A stretch of 64,000 bases of DNA. Origin: SHLQ01 sp033344795. Lineage in GTDB: Bacteria; Actinomycetota; Acidimicrobiia; Acidimicrobiales; SHLQ01. The stretch is taken from contig JAWPMS010000001.1 in the NCBI GenBank assembly GCA_033344795.1, positions 682,001-746,000 on the forward strand, given 5' to 3'. The translations under genes were made by a program, and so were the position numbers. Position 1 is the stretch's first letter. Every line of letters begins with the position of its first letter. Below the pieces are notes generated by a model. The model was not told the origin of the DNA. It searched no databases and worked only from the letters and a program-made list of their open reading frames with translations. Shown here piece after piece: positions 43,110-52,653 of the stretch.

Positions 43110-43694
43110 ATGGAACCCGCCGACGATCTTGACGCCACCGTGTCGGCTGACGCCGATGCCACACCGCCTGCACCCACAGGCCAACCAGCCGTTGCTCACG
43201 CGGAGACCGAACCGTCGGGAGCGCCAGTAAACGCGGCCCTCAAGAAGGTTGCCGTGAACAAGATCGAGGTGCTGAGCAATCGCCTCGTTCCTGGATCAGA
43301 CGGTTCGATCGAACACGTCGTCATCGCGAACAATGCAGTCACGGTGATCCGCTCGACGCCGCTGCGTGGTCGCGTACGCATCACGAAAGACAACGTTCTG
43401 GTCGGCGGGGTCAGTTGCAAGATCTTGTTGACGGGCCTCGATGCCCGAGTGGACACCGTTCGCCATCTCGTGGGTGGTGAAGCTGCGGTTCACGGTGCGC
43501 TGTTTCTGTCGAAACAGAACGACACCCAGGTGAAGATGTTTGGCAGCCTCGCTGTCGGATCACCCAAGCGTGTCATCCAGTACCTCATCGACACCCACTG
43601 TTCAGCGCCACCCGCGTCGAATTTGAAGGCACTTGCTCAGGAACTGGACGGCATGTTCTTGCCGTTCGAGAAGTTGTCACTGCCCGCTGCGTAA
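43110..43694 (+). CDS. Degenerate NERD-domain protein
   Basis: 194 residues from ATG 43110. An Ala/Pro/Asp-rich N-terminus of about 40 residues, then a NERD-like core: NKIEVLSNRLVPGSDGSIEHVVIANNAVTVI aligns with the 'release of genomic DNA from phage' style nuclease-related domain. The Asp-His before the hydrophobic strand is Glu-His, and the catalytic (D/E)xK is IRSTP, so the nuclease site is probably lost. The later VHGALFLSKQ... segment also matches the second half of NERD proteins. Function unknown. Confidence 0.6.
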   Translation: MEPADDLDATVSADADATPPAPTGQPAVAHAETEPSGAPVNAALKKVAVNKIEVLSNRLVPGSDGSIEHVVIANNAVTVIRSTPLRGRVRITKDNVLVGGVSCKILLTGLDARVDTVRHLVGGEAAVHGALFLSKQNDTQVKMFGSLAVGSPKRVIQYLIDTHCSAPPASNLKALAQELDGMFLPFEKLSLPAA

Positions 43695-43721
43695 GTACCG
43701 CGAGCGCCCACAATCGATGAG

Positions 43722-44912
43722 CTAAGGCGCAAGCACGTTCATTGCTTGCAGCGCGAGCACATGACAATGAGGCCATTGGGTGTTCGGACGAGTTGCCGCC
43801 CACCACCACGCGGTGACCTCATCTTGCACACCAGCGGGTACGAGATGGGGAAGCACGCCTTCATATTGATCAAAGCCCGACCCTCGCGCCGCAGCATTCC
43901 ACGTTGCAGGAAGCCATTGCACACCGCCGTAGAAGCCGTTTCCGGTGTTGATGGCGTGATTTCCACCTGACTCACATTGCAGCATTGCTTGCAGTCCGGC
44001 GTCGGTCAGTAGGGGCCATCCGAACTTGTTCACCCCTTGTGGCGCCTGCGCCGCCGGCACGGCCGCACCCGCAGGCGGGGTCACGTTGTCGATGGTGCCC
44101 GGTTCGGTGTCGTCGACGATGACCTGTTCGATGACGCCCCCGTCGAAGTCCACGTCGCAGAGGCTGTGGTCGTCGCCGTCGGCGATGTCGCAGCGATCGC
44201 GTCCGGTACCGCCGACGAGGCGATCAGTGTCGGCGTCACCATCGAGCGTGTCGGTGCCGGGACCGCCGAACACCACATCGTCGCCAGAATCGCCAGAGGC
44301 GATGTCGTTGCCGTTCCCACCTTCGAGACGGTCGTTTCCAGGACCGCCAGCGATCTTGTCGTGACCGCGCTGCCCGCGGAGCAGATCGTTGCCTTCTCCC
44401 CCAAACATGACGTCGGGCCCGAGGTTTCCGTACAGCTTGTCGGCACCTGCTTCTCCGGAAATGCGGTCCGCGCCACCGTTGCCCCACATCACGTCGTTGC
44501 CGGTGCCGCCGACGATGCGATCTTGACCCCAGCCGCCTCTGGCTTTGTCATTCCCACTTCCGAGGGTGATGTCGTCGTTGCCCGGCCCACCTGACACTCG
44601 GTCGTTTCCCGCTCCAGCGGTGATGATGTCGTTGCCATGGCCGCCGCAGATGACGTCTCCTGCCCCCGCGCCCGTGAGAATGTCGTCGCCGGCCATGCCG
44701 ATGATCAGGTCACGCGTCGTGTTCCCCCCGACGAGAACATCCGTGCCATCCGTCCCGATCTGCACGCGAAACCCGAGCGCCTCAGCGCTCTGCGGGGTCA
44801 GACCCAAACAAAAGAAGTCGGGAACCTGGGCTCCCGCAGGACTTACCGCGACGAGCGAGGCCGTTACCGCCAGCACAGCGAGAGCCGCCAGACGACGAGA
44901 GTATTGCCACAT
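43722..44912 (-). CDS. Secreted RTX-repeat protein with C-terminal Rpf (transglycosylase) domain
   Basis: 396 residues from ATG 44912 (AAGG upstream). Signal peptide with LAALAVLAVTASLVAVSPAGAQ. Residues about 60-240 hold some 17-20 RTX nonapeptides of the GGxGxDxux type (for example GGPGNDRLEGGNGND), which bind calcium and fold as a beta roll. A short Cys-containing linker follows. The last 80 residues are a resuscitation-promoting-factor/lysozyme-like domain: LQCESGGNHAINTGNGFYGG, with the catalytic Glu in CESGG, then VQWLPATWNAA. It would cleave peptidoglycan outside the cell, perhaps only when calcium folds the repeats. Confidence 0.88.
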   Translation of the reverse strand: MWQYSRRLAALAVLAVTASLVAVSPAGAQVPDFFCLGLTPQSAEALGFRVQIGTDGTDVLVGGNTTRDLIIGMAGDDILTGAGAGDVICGGHGNDIITAGAGNDRVSGGPGNDDITLGSGNDKARGGWGQDRIVGGTGNDVMWGNGGADRISGEAGADKLYGNLGPDVMFGGEGNDLLRGQRGHDKIAGGPGNDRLEGGNGNDIASGDSGDDVVFGGPGTDTLDGDADTDRLVGGTGRDRCDIADGDDHSLCDVDFDGGVIEQVIVDDTEPGTIDNVTPPAGAAVPAAQAPQGVNKFGWPLLTDAGLQAMLQCESGGNHAINTGNGFYGGVQWLPATWNAAARGSGFDQYEGVLPHLVPAGVQDEVTAWWWAATRPNTQWPHCHVLALQAMNVLAP

Positions 44913-45043
44913 GTTCGAGACCTTCAACGTTCAGGCTCTACATGTATCTCGCAGAGCATCTAGTGCGCTAGTGCAGCGCCCGACCAACAAACGGTAACAG
45001 TCTGTCACCCAACTGAAACATTGGGGGTTCACGACCGCTTCGG

Positions 45044-45688
45044 TCAGATGTTGTCGACCAACTCGAGAATCGCCTCGCGTTTACCCTCGTCGAACCCGAA
45101 TATCAGGTTGCTGCCCTGCTCGAGGTCTGGCGACAGCACGATCATCTGCGAGTTCGTGTTCACGCCGAACGACTGCCACGTGGAGAACGTTGGGTCCCAC
45201 AACATGTCGGGCGTCGCAAGGCCACCGCTCTCGATGAAGTTCTGTGCGAACGCGAAGTCGTCCTGCGCTCCGAGGCCTACGACCTGAACGGTGTCTGCGT
45301 TGTCTCGAGCGAACTGCTCGACATCGGCCGACTCACGTCGACACGTCGGTCAATGTGGGGCGTAGAACCAGACCAGCACGGGCCGGTCACCGGTCACCAC
45401 ATCGCGAAGCGACGCCACCGAGCCATCGTCGACGGAGAGAACTTCGACGTCGAACACGCTCTCGGCGCTCTGCAGATTCGACATGTTCGCGGTGGCTGCT
45501 GCCAAAGCAGCCGCCCGATCATCCGTGGCTTCGACACCTGCCTCAGCCGGGGCAGCTGATGACTCGACGTCGGACGCGGCGCCACAGGCGGCGAGCACGA
45601 GGGCGAAGGCTGGCACCGCGAGGTACCGAATACGCAGCATTCGCACGCGCCGCGACTCCGCTGCTCGGTCTGCACTCGAAGATGTCAT
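45044..45688 (-). CDS. Thioredoxin-like (DsbE/TlpA-type) lipoprotein; candidate selenoprotein with in-frame UGA
   Basis: Reading through TGA at 45350-45352 gives one continuous protein. Upstream half: lipoprotein signal with lipobox LAAC (signal core RYLAVPAFALVLAAC), then DVVTGDRPVLVWFYAPH. The TGA codon follows, then PTCRRESADVEQFARDNADTVQVVG... to LELVDNI and a normal stop. The TGA sits exactly where the first Cys of the redox CxxC is expected (AP-x-CPTC), giving UPTC with the second Cys kept. A SECIS-like hairpin lies downstream (45318-45341). Start uncertain: ATG 45688, or ATG 45640, which gives a more usual short lipoprotein leader. If the UGA were a plain stop, the gene would be broken precisely at its active site. 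Confidence 0.75.
45318..45341 (-). promoter_or_regulatory. Candidate bacterial SECIS hairpin
   Basis: Counting from the base after UGA, nucleotides 9-15 pair with 26-32 (seven pairs, one of them G-U), leaving a 10-nt apical loop that begins with G. Bacterial SECIS elements need a stem-loop right after UGA, with a G among the first loop bases, 16-37 nt from the codon; this one fits. A competing 5-bp stem (nt 1-5 with 18-22) is possible. Structure judged by eye. Confidence 0.5.
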
Positions 45689-45760
45689 GAATCCGCCAAC
45701 CCGCTGACGCACCGCACTATTCGGTTTTCGCCAGAAACTTTTTTCGTCGTCCGATCGAGA

Positions 45761-46294
45761 TTATCCGCTGCCGACAACGACATATCCATCGAGTTCGTGC
45801 AACAGGTCGGAGACGGGGTTATCGGGCAGCGCGCGCCCGAACTGCTCGCTTCGAACCTCTCCAATCCATTTCGAGTGTTGGTATTCGTGATTGATGACGG
45901 CGATCAGAAGTGTTTCAGCGATGAAGGCCAGCTGTCGGGGTGCTCCAACATCGCCGTGGGCGATTGCGCCGATGCGAACGTGCACCCGCTCGGCAACCGT
46001 TTCGCGGTAGCTCCTTAGCCGGTTCAGATCTGGGAGATCCCCGCGATCGCGCTCACTCGTGGCCGAGTCCATGATCGGATCGAGCTCAGGATCTGGACTC
46101 TTCTCGGCGGCCGTCAAATTCCGCACCATGTAGTGCGCGACCGCAGCTTGATGGCCGAGGTGCCAACCGATGGCACTCGAGTCCTCGGATGGGCGCCAGA
46201 TGACCTCGTCGGCGCTCAGATCCCGCCAGAGGTCATCGGTGTATGCCAGCGCTCGGTCGTACTCGCCCAGCAGTTCAGCCAGTGATGTTTTCAT
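45761..46294 (-). CDS. DinB-superfamily protein
   Basis: 177 residues. Four-helix DinB fold with the three metal-binding His pattern: WHLGHQAAVAHY near residue 43 and HEYQHSKWIGEV near residue 137. DinB_2 members include EgtB-like and bacillithiol/mycothiol transferases; none of their specific additional domains is present. Sits between the selenoprotein candidate and an amine oxidase on the same strand. Confidence 0.8.
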   Translation of the reverse strand: MKTSLAELLGEYDRALAYTDDLWRDLSADEVIWRPSEDSSAIGWHLGHQAAVAHYMVRNLTAAEKSPDPELDPIMDSATSERDRGDLPDLNRLRSYRETVAERVHVRIGAIAHGDVGAPRQLAFIAETLLIAVINHEYQHSKWIGEVRSEQFGRALPDNPVSDLLHELDGYVVVGSG

Positions 46295-46306
46295 GTTCAG
46301 GTCTCG

Positions 46307-47362
46307 TCATTCTCTCAGAAGGATTTGCTGTGCCGAACGTTCGCCAGCGGCCAACGCACCTTCGATGTGACCAGGCGCCACGGGCGAGGTCTCCGTCGAT
46401 GCCCAGTACATGTGGCCGTCAAACAACGGCTCAGCAAATAGCGGGTGCCCGTATGCCTGGTACGCATTCATCGATGAAGCACCGGGGGGCGAGGTGTACA
46501 CCTCCGCACTCCAGTCGACGATCGTCACTTGCCGCGGGGCGGCAGCCTTGTCTCCGAAGAGCTCCACGAATTGCGCAACGACGGCGTCCTCAGTGACGGT
46601 CGGTTGTTGCTCAGAAGCTGACGGCGCGAAACCAAAGAGTGCTGCGGGGCTACCGGTTGGCGAACTCATGTCGTGAATCTCCCGGCAGGGACCCACGTAC
46701 GACATCGCGGATCCGGCCAGGCCGTCGTCACGCCAAAAGGCGTTGTCGTAGACCGCGACAACTTTGGTGGTCGCTCCCATCCAGACCGGAGTGATGGCGG
46801 CGATGCCGGTTATTCGGTCGGGTAGTGGCGGGGAGAACTCGATCGAGTGCATGGCCAACGCAGGAGGCAGGGCGAGGATCACGTTGTTGCACGCAAGGCT
46901 GCGTTGAGGCGTCTCAACGACCAGTCCGTCTTCTGCCTGACGCACCGACTTCACGGCGCTGTCCAGTACGAGACAACCCGGTGGCAGCTGAGCGGCGAGT
47001 TCGTCGGCCAGCGCCGACGCGCCCTCACGAAATCTGCATGACGGCACATCGATCGGATTGCCGTCTGCCCGCTTCACCCCATCGTCGGTTTGCAGCAGCG
47101 CATCACCGGCCAAGTGTTGCGGAAACACCTCGATGTCGGCGCCGTCGACGAGCGCTGCGACGCGGGGCTCGTTCGACCAGAACCACGTGGCGCCGAGATC
47201 GAACGATGCCTCCCCGACCATCACGGCGTCGAGCCGACCGCCAATTCGATTTCGCGCTTCCAGGACGATGACGTCACTGCCCGCTTCCGCAAGCAGGGTT
47301 GCGGCGCGCAATCCTGCGATGCCTGCACCGATGACGATCGTCGAGTTCTCATCGATGGTCAC
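46307..47362 (-). CDS. FAD-dependent amine oxidase (flavin monoamine oxidase family)
   Basis: 351 residues. FAD-binding GAGIAGLRAATLL at residues 12-24 and the family block ARNRIGGRLDAV; the C-terminal FAD motif is HMYWASTETSPVAPGHIEGALAAGERSA. Shorter than most monoamine oxidases (450 or more), so the substrate domain is compact. The substrate is unknown. Overlaps the nitroreductase gene by 4 nt and precedes dinB by 12 nt, so the three are likely co-transcribed. Confidence 0.87.
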   Translation of the reverse strand: MTIDENSTIVIGAGIAGLRAATLLAEAGSDVIVLEARNRIGGRLDAVMVGEASFDLGATWFWSNEPRVAALVDGADIEVFPQHLAGDALLQTDDGVKRADGNPIDVPSCRFREGASALADELAAQLPPGCLVLDSAVKSVRQAEDGLVVETPQRSLACNNVILALPPALAMHSIEFSPPLPDRITGIAAITPVWMGATTKVVAVYDNAFWRDDGLAGSAMSYVGPCREIHDMSSPTGSPAALFGFAPSASEQQPTVTEDAVVAQFVELFGDKAAAPRQVTIVDWSAEVYTSPPGASSMNAYQAYGHPLFAEPLFDGHMYWASTETSPVAPGHIEGALAAGERSAQQILLRE

Positions 47363-48027
47363 GAACGGAACTCGACAAACTCATCCAACGGGGCTCGTTC
47401 GGTCCGAAGTTCGTTGACCACCGCTGACGTGTCCTCGAATCCAAGCGCCATCCCGACGGCGAACCGCAGGTCTCCAGAAAGCCCGAGATGTGCATGGATG
47501 ACATGATCAAACTCCTGCCAAGCCGCTTGGGGACACGTGTGAAGCCCGTGCTCGCGCGCGAGCGTCATGATGTTGCCCATGAACAGACCAAGATCGAGCC
47601 AGCCGCCAGATCTCATGGTCTCGTGCAAGCTGAACATCAAACCCACGGGAGCGCCGAAGAACTCGTAGTTCTTTCGCGCCTGCGCCGTCATCTTGTCGTA
47701 CTCGCCTCTCTGGATCCCGAGGAGGCCGTACATGTCCCAGCCGATCTTGCGTCGTCGCGCAAGATAGGGCTCGACGAACTCGGCGGGATAGTAGATGTCA
47801 TCGCCCGAGGACTCGCCCGCGTCGAACGCCGCTTGGACCACATCGACGAGGTCATCCTTTGCCTGCCCCTGCAGAACGGTCACATGCCACGGTTGGATAT
47901 TGGTGCCTGATGCAGCGCGAGAAGCATCGGTCAGGATTCGCTCGAGTGTTTCTTGTGGAACAGCCTCATCGGTGAAAGCACGAATCGAACGACGACTGGT
48001 GACAGCTTCGGTGGCGGTGAGCGACAT
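47359..48027 (-). CDS. Nitroreductase-family protein
   Basis: 222 residues from ATG 48027 (MSLTATEAV). FMN-binding RRSIRAFTDEAVP near residue 12, SGTNIQPWHVTVL, and the C-terminal GFEDTSAVVNELRTERAPLDEFVEF. FMN-dependent NAD(P)H oxidoreductase; relatives reduce nitroaromatics, quinones or enals. An 18-nt palindrome overlaps the expected promoter directly upstream, so it is probably regulated by a dimeric repressor. Confidence 0.87.
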   Translation of the reverse strand: MSLTATEAVTSRRSIRAFTDEAVPQETLERILTDASRAASGTNIQPWHVTVLQGQAKDDLVDVVQAAFDAGESSGDDIYYPAEFVEPYLARRRKIGWDMYGLLGIQRGEYDKMTAQARKNYEFFGAPVGLMFSLHETMRSGGWLDLGLFMGNIMTLAREHGLHTCPQAAWQEFDHVIHAHLGLSGDLRFAVGMALGFEDTSAVVNELRTERAPLDEFVEFRS

Positions 48028-48035
48028 GGGTGAGA

Positions 48036-48053
48036 GTCTATACACTAGTAGAC
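48036..48053 (-). promoter_or_regulatory. Palindromic operator candidate upstream of the nitroreductase gene
   Basis: GTCTA and TAGAC half-sites separated by 8 nt, ending 9 nt before the ATG. A -10-like TATAGA lies within the repeat on the minus strand. Size and position fit a TetR or MarR-type dimer blocking RNA polymerase. Confidence 0.5.
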
Positions 48054-48091
48054 ACTGTCTTGACCGGGATCCCGGCTGGTGATGCCTGGAA

Positions 48092-48898
48092 TCAGTGCTG
48101 CTCGGCGGTGACGAAGTCGATCATCTGCTCGACCGCGCCAACCATCGGGATTTCGAGATCGCGAAACGTGGAGACTCGCCCGAGCAATCGCTTCCAGAAA
48201 AGGCCCGGTTCACCGGTTGCGCCAAAGTGGCGCATCACTCCGATCTTCCACTCGGTACCCATGGGAATCGTTGGCCATTCATCGATACCAGCGATCTCGG
48301 GTCTGATCGTCTGCCATACATCAACGTACGGGTGCCCCACGATCAACACGTTCGGGTCGGAGATCTCGGCAGCCGCCCTCGATTCGCGGGACCCATCAAC
48401 AAGATGATCGAGCAGTACCGCCACCCGCCGGCCAGGCCGCGGCCCAAACCGCGAAATCCTCTCGACGAGGTCGTCCATCCCCTCCATCTGCTCGACGACG
48501 ATGCCCTCGACGCGCAGATCATCTCCCCAGACCTTCTCGATCAGCTCCGCATCATGGATGCCCTCTACCCAGATGCGGCTCGCTCGCGCCATCCTTGCGG
48601 GAACGGAACCAAGGTCAACCGAACCGGATGCTGTGAACTGCGGAGCAGCCGAGACCTCGTGGGAAGTCGGCTGACGAAGCGACACGGGTTGTCCGTCGAT
48701 CATGAACGAACCGTCTCGCGGCACCAACGTGTGGTCGCGGCCGTGTCGGTCGCGTACGACGATCTCCTGGGGCTTGAAGCGCACGATTGCGCCAACGGTT
48801 CCCGTGCCGCGGTGTTCGACCACCGCGCCCATCACCGCAGGCACGCTGGGATAGGTCGGTTTCGAGTGCCTCGGCGCATCTAGATCGATCTCGTCCAC
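48092..48898 (-). CDS. DUF3097 family protein
   Basis: 268 residues. Recognised by the actinobacterial DUF3097 core: RIWVEGIHDAELIEKVWGDDLR with VVEQMEGMDDL and VLLDHLVDGSRE, which looks like a Toprim-type arrangement of acidic residues (inference), and a C-terminal WPTIPMGTEWKIGVMRHF. The N-terminal part is a small beta-rich domain. No function is established. Confidence 0.82.
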   Translation of the reverse strand: MDEIDLDAPRHSKPTYPSVPAVMGAVVEHRGTGTVGAIVRFKPQEIVVRDRHGRDHTLVPRDGSFMIDGQPVSLRQPTSHEVSAAPQFTASGSVDLGSVPARMARASRIWVEGIHDAELIEKVWGDDLRVEGIVVEQMEGMDDLVERISRFGPRPGRRVAVLLDHLVDGSRESRAAAEISDPNVLIVGHPYVDVWQTIRPEIAGIDEWPTIPMGTEWKIGVMRHFGATGEPGLFWKRLLGRVSTFRDLEIPMVGAVEQMIDFVTAEQH

Positions 48899-48942
48899 GG
48901 TGGAAAACTAGGCCACGTGCCCGAGCGGGTGGCCGACGCCAC

Positions 48943-49710
48943 TCACCCGGCGAACCCGCGGCGCATCAGGGCACCCAAGCCATCGATCGGCTCGCTGACT
49001 CCAGCCATTCGGAGAAGCCGCCAGAGCAACGCAAGATTGCTCGACACCACCGGTTTGCCAAGTTCGGTTTCGAGATCAGAAACGACGCCGAACGAGCGGA
49101 GGCTCGTGCACGACACGAAGACGGCGTCAGCGTTCGATTCGGCACCGAGTGATCGAACCCCCTCGACGATCGAGGCTTCGGTGATTCTTGCGACTGTCAG
49201 GTCATCGGATTCGAGAAAGGACCCGACCGAGTCGACCGCCAGACCGTTCTTCTCGAAGTGAGCGACGACCGGACCGGTGACAGCAGCCGAATATGGGGTC
49301 AACACCGAAATCGTTCTGGCACCGAGCGCCCGGAATGCGTCGACTGCGGCGGAAACCGGATTCGAACACGGCACGCCCGGGTGAGCGGACTGAATTGCAG
49401 CAGTCACTGCATCTTCGCCAATCAGCGTGGCGGCCGACGTGCATCCATACCCAATCGCGTCGAACCCGAAGGCTCGAGGAAGCAACGCCGCTGCTGCAGG
49501 GAGCCGGTCTCCCATCGCGGTCAACGTGTCTGCGTTGACCTCAGAGTCGTTCTGGATCCTTGCGTGATAGAACGCGACTCCATCGAGTGCCAAGGCGCGA
49601 GCCTCGACCTCGAGTGTCTGATCGGTCTCGAGAAGAATCAGACCGATTCGGGCCCGTGCGCCGAATCCTTCATCGGTGACGAACGGCATCGGAGTCGGTT
49701 CCATCACCAT
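48943..49710 (-). CDS. Asp/Glu racemase / maleate isomerase-like protein (EutA-like)
   Basis: 255 residues. Two active-site Cys in equivalent positions, Cys90 in GYGCTSAAT and Cys201 in VSCTSLRS, the layout of the Asp/Glu racemase superfamily (maleate cis-trans isomerase, arylmalonate decarboxylase, EutA). Both Cys present points to an isomerase or racemase rather than a decarboxylase. It directly follows an M24-type hydrolase gene by 1 nt. Ectoine breakdown loci pair EutA with an M24-type ectoine hydrolase (EutD/DoeA), so a related role is possible, but eutB, eutC and doeB are not here. Confidence 0.78.
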   Translation of the reverse strand: MVMEPTPMPFVTDEGFGARARIGLILLETDQTLEVEARALALDGVAFYHARIQNDSEVNADTLTAMGDRLPAAAALLPRAFGFDAIGYGCTSAATLIGEDAVTAAIQSAHPGVPCSNPVSAAVDAFRALGARTISVLTPYSAAVTGPVVAHFEKNGLAVDSVGSFLESDDLTVARITEASIVEGVRSLGAESNADAVFVSCTSLRSFGVVSDLETELGKPVVSSNLALLWRLLRMAGVSEPIDGLGALMRRGFAG

Positions 49711-49711
49711 C

Positions 49712-50863
49712 TCAGATGACCGGCAATTCCGGTGCGGCCCGACGGCTCAACAACTCAGGACCACTACGGCGAACCACGATGTTCTCCTCGTGGACCATCG
49801 CCTTGCCCGGCGCCCAAAGAAGGCCTGGCTCGAGCGTCAGCACCATGTTCTCCTGCAACTCGGTGTGATCACTCGCAGTGTGTGACGGCCATTCGGTCAC
49901 CTGCATCCCGAGCCCATGACCCATGCGGCCCACGTCGTTTCCAAGCGACCCGTTCGCCTTCAGCACCGCGTTCATCGCTCCGAAGATATCGGTCGTGGTT
50001 GCACCTGGTCGCACGACCTCGAGCCCTGCTTCGGTCGCCTCCCACACGGCCCGGTACGCATCCTTCGCATCCTGTTCGGCGTGCGTGAAGGCGAAGTTTC
50101 GATCGAAATCACTGAAATAGCCATCAAACGTCGAGCCGGTATCGAAGATCAGCAGATCGCCATCGCCGATCACGCGATCGGAGGGCTGGCGGATGATGTC
50201 ATCGATACCGCCGGGCCCTGTCGCGCCGACGAGGTATGGAACGTCATCGGCTCCCTGATCGAGAATCTCTCGACGGAACGTTGCAAACGCCTCACGCTCG
50301 GTCATTCCGGTGGACAAAACGTTCGGCAACGCATCGAACGCATCCGAAACGATGCCGCAGATGTGTCGATGTTTGACGATCTCTGCGTCGGACTTCACCA
50401 TCCGAAGGCCACTGATGATGTCGGTGACATCGACGAAGTCGCCGAGCTCGGCTCGCAGCCGGTCGACGTCTCTCAGCGGCATCCGGACATGAGTTTCCGG
50501 TCCCATTGGCAACCCGACGGGTGCCCCACCGGCAAGCTCGCGCACGCACTCGATGAGGAGGCTGACCCCATCGTCGGCAGGCTGCGGCGATGACCAACTG
50601 CGAACATCGTCGAGCCACGTGGCTGCCATCGTTGGAACCCCGATGCTCGGAATGACCGCAACGGGCTTGCCAGCTGCGGGAAGCACCAAGAACCAGGGCC
50701 TCGTCGGACTCTGCCAAAAAGGCGTGTGGAAACCTGAGAAGTAGCGGACTTCAGGTTCGGTGCAGACAATCAGAGCCCCAAGACTTCGGTCGGCCATCAT
50801 CGCCTGAGCCCTGCGAGCCCGGTCCTCGAACTCGCTCTCAGGGAACCCGCGTTCAGGAGTCAT
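49712..50863 (-). CDS. M24-family metallopeptidase (Xaa-Pro peptidase / ectoine hydrolase-like)
   Basis: 383 residues. N-terminal creatinase-like domain (residues 1-145) and the pita-bread catalytic domain with all five metal ligands: two Asp in FDTGSTFDGYFSDFDR, His in GHGLGM, Glu in LTLEPGL and Glu in VHEENIVV. Cuts Xaa-Pro peptides or related amide rings; which one cannot be told from sequence alone. Operon with the EutA-like gene; divergent from the HerA gene with 47 nt between starts. Confidence 0.87.
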   Translation of the reverse strand: MTPERGFPESEFEDRARRAQAMMADRSLGALIVCTEPEVRYFSGFHTPFWQSPTRPWFLVLPAAGKPVAVIPSIGVPTMAATWLDDVRSWSSPQPADDGVSLLIECVRELAGGAPVGLPMGPETHVRMPLRDVDRLRAELGDFVDVTDIISGLRMVKSDAEIVKHRHICGIVSDAFDALPNVLSTGMTEREAFATFRREILDQGADDVPYLVGATGPGGIDDIIRQPSDRVIGDGDLLIFDTGSTFDGYFSDFDRNFAFTHAEQDAKDAYRAVWEATEAGLEVVRPGATTTDIFGAMNAVLKANGSLGNDVGRMGHGLGMQVTEWPSHTASDHTELQENMVLTLEPGLLWAPGKAMVHEENIVVRRSGPELLSRRAAPELPVI

Positions 50864-50910
50864 GGGCCAACCCTATTCGCAGTCGGTTGATCGCAGTAGA
50901 GTCCGCGTCG

Positions 50911-52629
<1,719 letters not shown>

Positions 52630-52653
52630 GTCGTCCGGCGCGAATTCGAAACG

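Noticed and set aside
45350..45712. Calling the thioredoxin-like gene a simple truncated 120-residue protein
   Set aside because: The frame resumes without a shift directly after TGA with conserved thioredoxin sequence. UGA falls on the redox Cys, so readthrough as Sec explains it better than truncation, though a pseudogene is not excluded.
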